A program made the translations under genes and the position numbers. The notes below the pieces were generated by a model. The model saw only the letters and a program-made list of their open reading frames with translations. It made no database searches and was not told where the DNA came from. Shown here piece by piece: positions 37,317 to 47,046 of a stretch of DNA of 64,000 nucleotides (position 1 is its first letter; the number at the start of each line of letters is the position of its first letter). This DNA comes from Barthelona sp. PCE (Eukaryota; Metamonada: BaSk clade). The DNA is taken from the NCBI GenBank assembly GCA_040285745.1, contig JAUFOR010000003.1, forward strand, positions 868,001 to 932,000. The letters are read 5' to 3'.

Positions 37317-39170
37317 ATGTCATTTGGAAAATCGATACAATCGGTGTTCCAAAATCTACCTGAGACACTTTCAGTAGATAATTTTGATGAGAATGTGGGA
37401 AGCGAAATTATGCGTAACATTTTGCAATTGGAGGTGAATTTACTTGAGGGATCCAGCCTCACTGGCATTGATCTCAACGATTTTGATGATGAGCAGTTGG
37501 AAAACGTGCTTCTTATTGAGAATGAAAATGTTGTTGAACAAACAAACATGTTCCTTAATTCTATGACTGCTCTTGAGAGGTCCTTCCGCCAGAAACCACG
37601 TTTAGTTCAGGATTTACGTTCTAGTCTTAAACTGAAGGATATTGATGATGATCAACATATTGAGTTTGGTGAAGCAGAACTGTGCGTAACCACAGACATC
37701 TCAACGGATCACGAGGAGCTGGTAGACTACGGATTTGTGGAAGAAAGTGAAGATGAATTTATTGACTTCCAAGACGATGAATTTGATGTCGATATGGACG
37801 GATCTTTGTTTGACAACATGGCTGATTCCGACAGCGAGGACGACTCACCCATTGAGATGGAGGATCTTGAAGTGGAACCAGTGCGCAAGGAGCGAAAGTT
37901 AACAGTTGAGGAGGACGGTTTCTTTTCCATGGATGCTATGGAGAAGTTCCTTGAAGAGAGCGAGGAGCTTTATGACGAAAACGGTGCGTATTTAGGTGAG
38001 CAGAATGAAGAGAATGATGGCATTTATGAGAATTTGAGCGATACCGAGGAACAGGCGTTTTATGATGATTTCTTTGACTCTATTGATACTGTTCAGCAAG
38101 AGATGGAGACGTTTGTCCCCGAGTACATCGAGCCGGAGAGAAGGACAAAGAAGAAACAATATAAGTTTGTTGAGACTACATCGGATGACGAGTATGAGAA
38201 TTTTGACAGTGAATTTGTTCCGAACATGGACGGGATCTCTCGTAAGGCAAAGGTTGACGACAGTGTTCTGGAGGATACGCCTTTTGCGCGCTTCAGGGCC
38301 ATGATGGGCGATCGAATTCAGGAGGAGGAAGAAAAGTTGATGAGAGGTCGTGACTGGACGCTTATGGGAGAGACAACAGTTAAGAAGCGTGCAGAAAACG
38401 CATTGTTGGATGTTACAGTTGACTTTGACTCTGCCCAACGCCCGAAACCAGTGTTTGATGAAGATTTTGAGAAGAAGTTGGTTGATATGGTTATAGAACG
38501 AGTGCGTTACAATGAATTTGACAATCCCATCAGGGTAACAACAGCCACTAACAAAAAGGTGCGATCTGCGCTTGACGACAGTGGACCTGGTCAACGAAAG
38601 TCTTTACTGGAGCAGAATTTGGAAGATTATATTAAATCCAAGAACGCTGACTACAGTAACCACGTTGAGACGGAGAAATACGAGGAGCTGAAGCAGAGGT
38701 GGAGCGTTCTGTCGAGTCATCTGACGGCATTGACCAACTTCAACTACACACCACCACCAGTTGATGTTTTGGCGGCTAATGTCGTTGTCACACAGCGCAA
38801 CAAGATGAAGGATATCGAGAGCAATAAGGATCTGGGCGTAGATGCTGTTGCACCACACGAAATTTACAAAACAAAGGGTGAAGCACAAAACCAGGAGGAA
38901 ATGACCAAAGCTGAAAGAAAAGCCAAGAGGCAGCGTAGTAAGGCTAAGAAACACCGCCGCAACGTTATCGAAGGTCGCTACAGAAAGGGCGAAGGTATTT
39001 CTGGAACAAAGCAAAAGGCAAACCTGGAGCATAATGATTCCAATCATGTTAAATACTCTAAATCAACTCAGTTCTTTAAGCATTTCGAGGAAACACGGAA
39101 GAAGAAGAAGTTCCATGATGCCCAGAATGAGAAGAAGGATGTGAAATCCGGGAAAAAATACAAACTCTAG
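37317..39170 (+). CDS. MPP10: MPP10, U3 snoRNP / SSU processome subunit
   Basis: 617 residues, nucleolar. MPP10 with IMP3 and IMP4 joins the U3 snoRNA particle and is needed for early 18S rRNA cleavages. Acidic stretches (SEDEFIDFQDDEFDVDMD) alternate with conserved segments: FARFRAMMGDRIQEEEEKL, RDWTLMGETTVKKRAENALL, VDFDSAQRPKPVFDEDFE and, near the end, EEMTKAERKAKRQRSKAKK. The order and length match the family. The TAG stop overlaps AGTAAA, and the next gene lies tail-to-tail 7 bases away. Confidence 0.9.
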   Translation: MSFGKSIQSVFQNLPETLSVDNFDENVGSEIMRNILQLEVNLLEGSSLTGIDLNDFDDEQLENVLLIENENVVEQTNMFLNSMTALERSFRQKPRLVQDLRSSLKLKDIDDDQHIEFGEAELCVTTDISTDHEELVDYGFVEESEDEFIDFQDDEFDVDMDGSLFDNMADSDSEDDSPIEMEDLEVEPVRKERKLTVEEDGFFSMDAMEKFLEESEELYDENGAYLGEQNEENDGIYENLSDTEEQAFYDDFFDSIDTVQQEMETFVPEYIEPERRTKKKQYKFVETTSDDEYENFDSEFVPNMDGISRKAKVDDSVLEDTPFARFRAMMGDRIQEEEEKLMRGRDWTLMGETTVKKRAENALLDVTVDFDSAQRPKPVFDEDFEKKLVDMVIERVRYNEFDNPIRVTTATNKKVRSALDDSGPGQRKSLLEQNLEDYIKSKNADYSNHVETEKYEELKQRWSVLSSHLTALTNFNYTPPPVDVLAANVVVTQRNKMKDIESNKDLGVDAVAPHEIYKTKGEAQNQEEMTKAERKAKRQRSKAKKHRRNVIEGRYRKGEGISGTKQKANLEHNDSNHVKYSKSTQFFKHFEETRKKKKFHDAQNEKKDVKSGKKYKL

Positions 39171-39177
39171 TAAATGA

Positions 39178-39486
39178 TTAGGTTGGTGCTCTAAGTTCAA
39201 GGATCATGTGCATCACAGTTACGAGGAGGATTCCCATACCAACAAGAATATTTTGACTGATATCCCAATCTGCAATAACTATTAAGTATGAATATGGTAC
39301 TCCCAACATAAAACAAGTGAACAACATACGTATCATGAAGACAATGATAATGGAAATAAGGAGAAGGAATCCTAATTTGACTCGTTTAGAGCTAGAAGCA
39401 GAAATAACACCTTGAATAATCCCTACTATAAAGGATATGATTAAAACACCGAAGAAAATCCTCCAAAATATATACCACGCGTCCAT
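39178..39486 (-). CDS. Small multi-pass membrane protein, unknown
   Basis: 102 residues with three to four hydrophobic segments (IFFGVLIISFIVGIIQGVI; LGFLLLISIIIVFMI; FMLGVPYSYLIVIA; VGMGILLVTVMHMIL) separated by short loops, one basic (SSSKRVK). ATG start and TAA stop, tail-to-tail with MPP10. No family recognised; size resembles small ER/Golgi proteins such as TMEM or YIP types. A real gene is likely because the hydrophobic pattern is regular and no other gene overlaps. Confidence 0.6.
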   Translation of the reverse strand: MDAWYIFWRIFFGVLIISFIVGIIQGVISASSSKRVKLGFLLLISIIIVFMIRMLFTCFMLGVPYSYLIVIADWDISQNILVGMGILLVTVMHMILELRAPT

Positions 39487-39988
39487 ATTAAAATTTCAAA
39501 GGAGGGAAATGGAGAAATTTTGTGAAAACGGTTTCATATTCTTTTTCACGCACTGTTGTTCGTTGTAGTGGATGCACCACCGTGTACATGTCTGCTCTGT
39601 CCAAGTAAATTATGTTGAACTATCTCCCCCTTCTTTATTCTTTTTTACATTTTTTCTAAAGGTATGGTTGATTTTCCTCATAGTTCATCTGTTTTTACAT
39701 GCGCATTAGACTCAAATATATGTACAATAAGCTTAAAACGTTTTGTTTCGTAGAGGTTTCATTAAAACTATGTTTCTAACCGAGATAGCAGTATTTAATG
39801 CAAGCATAGCACACAGTCAAGTGGTTAGTGTCACACACGCGTGGCATTTTTGCACCATATGCAAAGCATGTAGATTTTGTCATTTACTTGCGATTCTTAC
39901 AGTTTTTGCATTGTTACACAGTATATAATGAGCTGCATCTAAACAGAAATGGGGGTACACGTTGTGTTTACTAACATTAAGCTTCAAA
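39487..39988. promoter_or_regulatory. Promoter region of eL21 with a possible 5' leader intron
   Basis: 500 bases. Near its end, GTATAT (39921) and ACTAACATTAAG (ending 39981) match the local intron ends in donor form and in the 11-base branch-to-acceptor spacing, giving a 61-nt candidate intron that ends seven bases before the eL21 ATG. A 52-codon frame from ATG 39770 is weakly protein-like and is not called. The rest shows nothing recognisable. Confidence 0.4.
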
Positions 39989-40468
39989 ATGGCTAAAAAT
40001 CACGGTAAGAGATCCAACACTCGCAAGAAGTTCAAGAAGGATTTTCGTAAGAGCGGTATGCCTACTCTGACGAAGTATCTCACCAACTACAAGATTGGTC
40101 AGTTCGTCGATATCGTTGTCGATCCCGCCATTCACAAGGGTATGCCCTACAAGTACTACTGTGGCAGAACCGGACGTATTTGGGATATCACTCCTCGTGC
40201 CGTTGGTGTCATTCTCTCCAAGCGCGTTGGTGGTCGTATCATGAACAAGAAGCTTCATGTTCGTGTCGAGCACATTCGCCCCAGTCGTTGCCGTGCCGCT
40301 TTCGTCGAGCAGTGCAAGGTTTCCGATGCTCTTAAGGCTGAGGCCAAGACCGAAGGTCGTATCATCTCCACCAAGCGTTTACCTGCTCAGCCTAAGAAGG
40401 CTCAGGTTGTCAAGTTCGATGGTGTTGTCGATGTCGTCGCCCCTGTTGAGTACGTTGAGTTGTACTAA
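39989..40468 (+). CDS. RPL21: 60S ribosomal protein eL21
   Basis: 159 residues (family about 160). Start MAKNHGKRSNTRKKF matches the family N-terminus, so nine upstream codons are excluded. Core motifs: YKIGQFVDIVVDPAIHKGMP, YYCGRTGRIWDITPRAVGVI and LHVRVEHIRPSRCR. The codon set is narrow (GTC, CGT, AAG, CTC), as in highly expressed genes, and contrasts with the AT-rich unknown genes. Confidence 0.97.
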   Translation: MAKNHGKRSNTRKKFKKDFRKSGMPTLTKYLTNYKIGQFVDIVVDPAIHKGMPYKYYCGRTGRIWDITPRAVGVILSKRVGGRIMNKKLHVRVEHIRPSRCRAAFVEQCKVSDALKAEAKTEGRIISTKRLPAQPKKAQVVKFDGVVDVVAPVEYVELY

Positions 40469-40633
40469 TTCAATGCTTCTGAATAGAAAGTAAAAAAGAG
40501 GTACTTTATTATTCAGAAAACTTTATGATCCTAAAAGTTTGATCATTACTTTTTAACCCTTATAACATTGTAAAAAAATGTTTCAATGCTGTTTTAAAAT
40601 ATTTTTCCCTTTTCATCAAAATATTCGATTATA

Positions 40634-42135
40634 ATGCCCATTAAGGTATAGTTTTTAATTGGGTGACATGTTCTAACATTTAGGCACCTCATCGTTTAAG
40701 CACAAGCGGATTTGGCAGGGATCGCACGCAAAATGGTAACGTTAGCTATTCTGTTCCTTATAGCCCTTCAGTTGTACGCAGAAAAGAATCCACAGTCACA
40801 AAGATCGCCCGTGAGGTGCTTGATAAGCGTGAAGCTTTAACCTCTATTCAAAATGCAGTCGCGCCCAATGGACAAATGTCATCTACCCAATTCAGAAGTG
40901 CTTTGAGGACATCAGGCGTCGACCTCACCACATTAGCTATTGATAGAGCTGTGAATTATGCCTCACAAAATGGTGTTGTTGATTTGCCTGCTTTCATGCA
41001 CAAACTTGAGGAAGCAGATATTTGTACCGTCCCTGAGCGCATTCGCAGGGAGGCTCAAGTTACATCACTACCTGATGAGAATACCGTGTCTTCTTTTAAT
41101 GTCAAACATGACCCCAAATCACGTGTTCTTGAAAGATTGCGTGACAAGGTTTACTTTAACAACTCAAAGCTCAGTGAAGCGTTCATGGATATGGATGATG
41201 ATGGAGATCACTACATCTCGCGAGTGGAGATGAAGCAGCACCTAAATCAATTACTTGCTCCTGCACCGGAGGAGGACGCAGCAGTGGACAGCATCATAAA
41301 CGATCTTTGCACCGAGAACAAGGAAATAGTTAAGTTCAACGATTTTGCAAAGGTTATCGAACCTCCGTATCTCAGCAGCCCCGTCATTGGTTACAACCCT
41401 AGGGAACCAGTTGAAACCCGCCCCGTCGCACCCCGTGCACAGTATAAGCGCGATGACTTCGGAAGAATCAATGTAATGAGGAACAGACATGTACACCGCT
41501 CACTGAGTTCAGAGCTCCTGGATTTAAATAATCCTACGAGCATCGCACACTCCTTCGAGGCACTTGACAGCGGTAAAGGCAGTGTTTCAGAAGGCGAATT
41601 CAAGCAGGCACTGAGCGCTCTCGGTGTTCGCAACCTTTCCGGTCACATGGCTATTGCTCGTGATGTTGCCCAGCTTGATAGTGGGTACTTTGACTACAAG
41701 CGCTATCTGAATCACATCGGAGCGGCAACAGGTATTGAGAGCGTCATACCAGCCAGCTCTCGTGTCAGTCGCCCTCCACGTGCTCTTCAGGATCACGGCC
41801 CTCTGCTGCAGCCCAAGGATCCCTCCCCGATCAAGAATCCCTCCAGGATCTTAGAGTCGCAGGTGGATGATATTATTCAGCAAAAGATTCCACCGGTCCC
41901 TATTCCTGCACCACAGACCGCATATGCATCTCCTCGCCCCGAGTGGATGAGTTGGTCGAACCCTGACGATTACACACACCCACAACAGCCTAAATCGACA
42001 AAGAAGCGACGAGTGTCTTCTGCCTATGACTCATCCAGCATTTCAAGCGTATTGACCACAGAGCCCGCTGAAATACCGCAATATACACCGCGTAGACGAT
42101 CGTTTAGACCAAAAGACACACTTACTCTTTATTAG
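40634..42135 (+). CDS. EF-hand protein, two exons
   Basis: Exons 40634-40645 (codes MPIK) and 40684-42135 give 487 residues. Exon 2 is open from its first base and has no suitable ATG for 64 codons, which supports the intron. One canonical EF-hand loop is seen (DMDDDGDHYISRVE, about residue 185) and a degenerate one (ALDSGKGSVSEGEF, about 310); two more EF-like helix pairs (SSTQFRSALRTSGVDL) may exist. The C-terminal 150 residues are Pro/Ser/Arg-rich and disordered. Probably a calcium-binding cytoskeletal or flagellar protein. The last 14 bases overlap the end of the convergent gene. Confidence 0.78.
40646..40683 (+). other. 38-nt intron in the EF-hand gene
   Basis: GTATAG to TTCTAACATTTAG, phase 0 after the fourth codon. 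Same 3' architecture as eS27. The donor GTATAG differs from the GTATGT consensus at its last two bases (or reads GTATA). Confidence 0.82.
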
Positions 42136-44872
42136 TGTAGGTAAACGGCGCCCCCTCCAGCATGCACAGTAGTTGGGTACCAAGGAACTCTCCAGGGTAC
42201 TCCCGAATGAATGTCTCAGTAAACAGCCTGCCAATTTTACGGAAGTATGATACTGCAGGAGGGTATTCATAACAAATGATCAGGATGGAAGTGATTGCTT
42301 CAATCTTGACTGATTCGTCCTCCCATCGCGCCAGAAGGAGCAGCCTATCAATCACGCTCGACTCCAGCATGAGCTCCTTTGCCTCAGGATTTCCAATGGC
42401 AATTGCGGAGATGGCGGAAATGAGTGGCAGAACGGGGCCGAACGAGTTCATGATCTCGAGGATCGACGGTGGGGCGAGGGCCACCTCATCCATGCGTTCG
42501 TCAGCGTTGGAGACAAAATCGACGAAAAAATAAATTATCATTTCCAAACAACACATTGTGCTGTTCTGCACTTCTCTATCGATCATGCTCTCCATCACAA
42601 TCGTCGTAATGATGGAAGATATGAACGTTATGTGTGTGATTGATAGTGCGAATACGTGCAATCGGTGCAATACATCGGTGTTCAGTAAGGGGTCAATATA
42701 CAACGTCATCAGTACGATGATGCGCAGGACGCTCAGTGCCACGCTCTGCAGCTGATGCTCTGTGACAGCCTCGGCCCTATGCAGCTGTACGGATACCATG
42801 TCTTCTCCAAAAATGTTAGCTACTGATTCAAGGAATCCAAACAGCGTTTGCTGGTTTGCCTCAATGAACTGCTTCTCGGCAACTGTGGGGTCCTCACACA
42901 TCGTGTGTATACAATTTGCAACTGTTTCAAGCGTTATTGAAGCTCGGTTGAGAACAGCCGCTCTTTCCACATCCTGGGTCTTAAAAGTGGCGCTAATGAT
43001 CTCTTCTGCCCCCTCTGGGGCTGTAACGTGCATCGCGTCGTTGTCCAGCGTCGATGATGCAACATTAAGCACAGAAGACACAAACTCCAACCCCAAAGCT
43101 GAATAGAACGTGCTGTTAAGCAGGCAGTACTGGCTCAGCGCAAGTCGTACCACATCGAGCACAGGCGCTGCATTGGCTTCCTCACTCGCCTCAATGTACT
43201 CAAAATATTCCTTACATGAGAGAAGACTCGGAAATGCATCCAACGAAAAATGACCTGCCGCATAAGGAAGTGTATCAACGAGGAGGGAGAGTGCAGGGCT
43301 TATGTATTGCCTCAGCACCGCCATTTGCTTTACGAGCGATCTGTGAGGTATGCTGATGTCGATCTTCGGAACGTAGCTCGCAATCAGGGTGACACCGTTG
43401 CTCAAGACGAAAAGATCACGGAAGTCGGTGTCGATGGAAACGTATGTGTGAAGCAGCGCAAACAGTTTGGCGTATATCTCACTTAGTACCGTAATATTGC
43501 CATGCACACGCCCTATGAGATTACTTGGGAATACCATGAGGAAGAGGCTAATGACATTAACGTTTTTGGCAGTGGAGAGAACCGTGTCGCTGTTGCGAAT
43601 CATGAGCAGGAAGACGCGCATGAGCATGTAAAACGGGAGTATATACTGAGTGTCGAATTCGACGAAAAAATGTGTTTTTGCCGTTTTAAGACACATACGG
43701 ATAGCTCCCACCAGCGCATTGATTCCATTATTACTTTCAAAACAGTGTACATATTGTCTAGATTTTTTGAATGAAAGTATTCGATTGCATACCGTAACAA
43801 AGATTGATGGCTGGGTGGTGCACAGGTCTGTGATGTCGCGGAAGACTGCGTTTCTCACAGTTGTTGAAAAGCGACTACTCCTGTTAATATTTGCTCTGGC
43901 CCCTATTGTTGTGTTTTTGAGCAGCCTGTGTTGATTGAGGGTCATAGATCGCACAGGGAGCGGAGTGTGGGTTGATTTCTTCTTCATCAAAGCCCTTCCT
44001 GAGAGGACCTTGGGCTGAAGGAAGTTACTGTTTGCTATTCCAGATTTTGTCTTCTTTTTACGACTATCTGCTGTGCTAGGGCGCTGGGACTTCCGCCGGA
44101 ACACCTCCTCACGCTTCTGTTCAGCTCTTAATTTTTCTCTTTGCTTGGTTATATGTTTCCTCATGCTACGGAAAGCAGAGCTTGTTTGCTCCAAAGCAAG
44201 GGATGCGTTTTTGCGCACAGGAAGCGTCACCGTATGTGCCATCTTCAGATCCTGCCTTTCTCTTAAATTCGGGTTGAGCAGAACAGGTATGAGTGGCTTG
44301 TTTAATTCCTTCTGTGGTGTGACAGGTGCCGTCTGCGGCCTTCCAGTTGTGCGATCTGTGAACCCGTGATGTCTTGTTTGCAGCTTCGGTTGTGGATAAA
44401 AACCGCGGCTCATCCGCAACATGCCGTTAAACGTATCGTCGTCGAGCCTCGTCCTGAAACTGTCCTCCTCAACATCGCGCGGCACGGTAGCGCTGAGCCC
44501 TGAAAATCTATTGGGGGGAGCACGAGGTGTTCTGGGAGTCTCTATGTATGTTGTTATTATTTCCGGAATTTCGTTCTGCAGATCATCTTCCTGGAGATCA
44601 TCATCGGATTCATGCTCGACTGGTTGTGCAAAAGCTACTGTTTCATCAAAAATTGGTGCTTTTGTAGGATATTTCATTTTTCTATTCTCAATTACTGGTG
44701 GAGATGTTGGTCTAGGTGAAAAAAATGTGAGATTTTCTGAATTTGACACATTTTCTTGCCGTGATTGAACAGCATCCTCAATATTCAATCGTTTGAAAGA
44801 TGTGTGTTTCTTAGGCCGATGATTTAGTCGAACCAAGAATTTATGCTGTGAAAATCCGTTGCTTGGGAACAT
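42122..44872 (-). CDS. Unknown ARM/HEAT-like protein with disordered N-terminus
   Basis: 916 residues from ATG 44872; upstream codons in frame lack an ATG. The first 330 residues are Ser/Arg/Pro/Thr-rich with many basic clusters (for example KRLNIEDAVQSRQENVS), probably disordered. The rest is a long series of hydrophobic helices (LVGAIRMCLKTAKTHFFVEF, LPYAAGHFSLDAFPSLLS, MESMIDREVQNSTMCCLEM) with the pattern of ARM or HEAT repeats. No named family. The stop lies inside the convergent EF-hand gene. AATAAA occurs six bases before the stop codon. Confidence 0.72.
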   Translation of the reverse strand: MFPSNGFSQHKFLVRLNHRPKKHTSFKRLNIEDAVQSRQENVSNSENLTFFSPRPTSPPVIENRKMKYPTKAPIFDETVAFAQPVEHESDDDLQEDDLQNEIPEIITTYIETPRTPRAPPNRFSGLSATVPRDVEEDSFRTRLDDDTFNGMLRMSRGFYPQPKLQTRHHGFTDRTTGRPQTAPVTPQKELNKPLIPVLLNPNLRERQDLKMAHTVTLPVRKNASLALEQTSSAFRSMRKHITKQREKLRAEQKREEVFRRKSQRPSTADSRKKKTKSGIANSNFLQPKVLSGRALMKKKSTHTPLPVRSMTLNQHRLLKNTTIGARANINRSSRFSTTVRNAVFRDITDLCTTQPSIFVTVCNRILSFKKSRQYVHCFESNNGINALVGAIRMCLKTAKTHFFVEFDTQYILPFYMLMRVFLLMIRNSDTVLSTAKNVNVISLFLMVFPSNLIGRVHGNITVLSEIYAKLFALLHTYVSIDTDFRDLFVLSNGVTLIASYVPKIDISIPHRSLVKQMAVLRQYISPALSLLVDTLPYAAGHFSLDAFPSLLSCKEYFEYIEASEEANAAPVLDVVRLALSQYCLLNSTFYSALGLEFVSSVLNVASSTLDNDAMHVTAPEGAEEIISATFKTQDVERAAVLNRASITLETVANCIHTMCEDPTVAEKQFIEANQQTLFGFLESVANIFGEDMVSVQLHRAEAVTEHQLQSVALSVLRIIVLMTLYIDPLLNTDVLHRLHVFALSITHITFISSIITTIVMESMIDREVQNSTMCCLEMIIYFFVDFVSNADERMDEVALAPPSILEIMNSFGPVLPLISAISAIAIGNPEAKELMLESSVIDRLLLLARWEDESVKIEAITSILIICYEYPPAVSYFRKIGRLFTETFIREYPGEFLGTQLLCMLEGAPFTYTNKE

Positions 44873-45296
44873 TAGAAATAGTTCCTCTTGGAAGATGTGA
44901 AATATTAGAAAACAAAATGGTTTGACAGTTACACTAATTCCAATGAGTACAGTCACCTTTCTATGGCCGTCACATCATAAAAGGGCAATAAAAAGAGTGC
45001 AGGAAGCTTTTAGTATTAGGATCATTCTAAACTTGCAATTTTTGAGCTTTTCACAAAAGTTTTGAAAAATGTATGGCTTAAACATCAGCATAGAACAGCA
45101 TGGTTATGTTTAAATACTCATAAAGTATTTTTGAAATAGTTTTTTTCATATATGCGTTGTATGTTGTTGTACAGTAACAGAACGAACTGTATAAGGCCGA
45201 TAGTACACTTACGGCACACTGGACAGATAGAATAAATCGTTGGAGTTAAAGATACTTCCTTTTTCGTTTTTAACTTCTTTGTGATAGAGAAAACTA
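44873..45296. promoter_or_regulatory. Divergent interval between ARM-like gene and uS8
   Basis: 420 bases, AT-rich, with no gene. A pyrimidine tract (TACTTCCTTTTTCGTTTTTAACTTC) lies 20-45 bases before the uS8 ATG. The bases around the ATG (CTAATGGTTAG) happen to match the intron-acceptor pattern, but the unspliced N-terminus is already the conserved one. Confidence 0.4.
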
Positions 45297-45689
45297 ATGG
45301 TTAGAATTAACACCCTCAACGACGCTCTGAACGCCATCGTCACCGCCGAAAGAAACGGCCGTCCCCAGGTTCTCATCCGTCCTGCCTCTAAGATCATCAT
45401 CCGCTTCCTTCGCGTCATGCAGAAGCACGGTTACATTGGTGACTTCGAGTTCATTGATGATCACCGCTCTGGTAAGATTGTTATCAACTTGCTTGGTCAC
45501 ATCAACAAGGCTGCCGTCATTTCTCCCCGTTTCGACGTCAAGGTCGCTGATATCGAGAAGTGGGTTGTCAACCTCCTCCCTTCCCGTCAGTTCGGTTACC
45601 TTGTTCTGTCTACTTCTCAAGGTATTATGGATCACATCGAGGCTCGTCACCGTCACCTTGGTGGTAAGATCCTTGGTTACTTTGCTTAA
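45297..45689 (+). CDS. RPS15A: 40S ribosomal protein uS8 (S15A)
   Basis: 130 residues, the standard length. Starts [18 protein letters not shown] and contains [44 protein letters not shown]-type [12 protein letters not shown], and the rRNA-binding end [20 protein letters not shown]. It binds 18S rRNA in the small-subunit platform. Strongly biased codons. No coding intron. Confidence 0.98.
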   Translation: MVRINTLNDALNAIVTAERNGRPQVLIRPASKIIIRFLRVMQKHGYIGDFEFIDDHRSGKIVINLLGHINKAAVISPRFDVKVADIEKWVVNLLPSRQFGYLVLSTSQGIMDHIEARHRHLGGKILGYFA

Positions 45690-45798
45690 TCAGCCCAATT
45701 CGAACGTTCTTTGGTTCACCTTTATCACCCTAGGCAAATAAAGATTTATTCCCTTTAATAAAATTATTCTTATATGTTTTACTTTGTTGTATATCACA

Positions 45799-46206
45799 TC
45801 ACCGGAGCACTGAACTGGAAAAATGTGTGATTTCTTCAGAATTAAAATATGTAGCTGTTTGTGGTGGTAAATGATCTAAACAATATGTTGTATCAAATCT
45901 TGAGGTGTAATCAACTGATCTGCAGCACGAGCAATACAAATTAGCACACGTTTGACAGTATTGAAGGCAATTTGAACAGAATTTCTTTCCGCAGTAAGTA
46001 CAAGGTTGGAGATTCTTTAAGGACATACATTCATAACACCTGGGTACAAGTGTATTGTTTTTAGAAGGATTCAGACTTAAATCTACATGTTTTGCATTCT
46101 CCAGCATGTGTGCAAATACTGATACTTTTTGTCTGGTCGGCGGGGGTGTATTGTCCCAATTGGCGGCCCTCACTGTTCCGAAAGGGTTCCTACGCTTTAA
46201 AGGCAT
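45799..46206 (-). CDS. Siva-family zinc-binding protein
   Basis: 135 residues with a basic, Pro-containing N-terminus (MPLKRRNPFGTVRAANW) and a Cys-rich C-terminal half: CYECMSL, CTYCGKKFCSNC, CQTCANLYCSCC and a final CLDH. Cys spacing and the SVDYTSRFDTTYCLDH segment match the C-terminal domain of Siva proteins, known in animals as zinc-binding apoptosis regulators; the ancestral role in protists is unknown. An alternative is a B-box/LIM-like finger. Stop TGA; 109 bases tail-to-tail from uS8. Confidence 0.68.
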   Translation of the reverse strand: MPLKRRNPFGTVRAANWDNTPPPTRQKVSVFAHMLENAKHVDLSLNPSKNNTLVPRCYECMSLKNLQPCTYCGKKFCSNCLQYCQTCANLYCSCCRSVDYTSRFDTTYCLDHLPPQTATYFNSEEITHFSSSVLR

Positions 46207-46408
46207 AAAAAAAAAATTTTGAAAATAATGTAATGGGACTATGCAATGAATTCCAAAAGGTGGAGATACACAAGAAACGCTAATGCGTTTTACTAGCCGT
46301 TAAAAATGGTTGGAAAAAGACAAACAACAATTTTTTTGAAGGTACACAAAACATTCTCAAATGAACCTACGTTGCAGTTTATTAACATATATACACACGC
46401 CGATGTAC
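46207..46408. other. Short gap, nothing recognised
   Basis: 200 AT-rich bases between two co-oriented minus-strand genes, including an A9 run next to the Siva-like ATG. No frame, RNA or repeat seen. Confidence 0.5.
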
Positions 46409-46999
46409 TTACTCTCCACGGAGTTGAGCGAGTCGGCTCTCAAGATCATCCTCTGAAACTTCTCCCTTATTGGAAAGAGTAGGGTTTAGAATCTGAAGAT
46501 TTGCATCCAAAACAATGTCCTTTTCTTCAGCGACTTCATGAATAAGGGCATCTACAGCATCTTGAGGGGTAGTTGTGGCGGTGGTTGAAACCATAGTCTC
46601 ATCCATAAAAGCAGCAGCCACATCTAGCTCTTCTGTGGCTTGCTCGAATGAGCCCATAGTTGCTGTGATTCTATTTAGATCCATAGATTTGAGAGCGGAA
46701 GAAAGGTTCTTTGTTACCTTGTTCATGGTCTGTGACATCTGATTTGTTCTATGGGCGTACTCCAAACGAGATTGAACAGCATCAATTCGGGAAGCGAGGG
46801 TTAAAAGTTGAACGCTTTCGTTCTTCTTTCTGATGGAGTTTTCAGCATGGATACGGGCAACATCAGCGTTACCGCGTTCTGTAGCTTTGAGGACTTTCTT
46901 GCGCTCAGCTTTGGCAGCTTTTTCAGCTTTCTTACTAGAACGAAGAAGCTGTTTGGAGGTAAATCTCATCTGGAAGAGTTGATCGGAAAGACTAGGCAT
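46409..46999 (-). CDS. CHMP1: CHMP1, ESCRT-III subunit
   Basis: 196 residues. Start chosen at ATG 46999 (MPSLSDQLFQMRF) as in CHMP1/Did2. Charged N-terminal helices (SSKKAEKAAKAERKKVLKA, NADVARIHAENSIRKKNES) are followed by LASRIDAVQSRLEYAHRTNQM and the acidic C-terminus ending DDLESRLAQLRGE, a MIM1 motif that binds the MIT domain of VPS4. CHMP1 regulates ESCRT-III disassembly in multivesicular body sorting, cytokinesis and membrane repair. Length equals the family. Confidence 0.95.
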   Translation of the reverse strand: MPSLSDQLFQMRFTSKQLLRSSKKAEKAAKAERKKVLKATERGNADVARIHAENSIRKKNESVQLLTLASRIDAVQSRLEYAHRTNQMSQTMNKVTKNLSSALKSMDLNRITATMGSFEQATEELDVAAAFMDETMVSTTATTTPQDAVDALIHEVAEEKDIVLDANLQILNPTLSNKGEVSEDDLESRLAQLRGE

Positions 47000-47046
47000 T
47001 ATACTGAACGTTTCTTTTAACGATGAAGAAGGTCTAAAAAGGTTAT

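Noticed and set aside
38062-38594. Frames on both strands inside MPP10
   Set aside because: MPP10 identity is clear from family segments; these are shadows of its codon use.
39743-39928. 61-codon frame upstream of eL21
   Set aside because: Non-ATG start, weak composition, and overlaps the proposed promoter and leader intron.
45293-45303. CTAATGGTTAG at the uS8 start as an intron acceptor
   Set aside because: The unspliced frame already gives the conserved MVRIN start, and no upstream exon with a fitting phase was found.
45294-45656. 120-codon frame antisense to uS8
   Set aside because: A mirror of strong codon bias; the sense strand is a perfect uS8.
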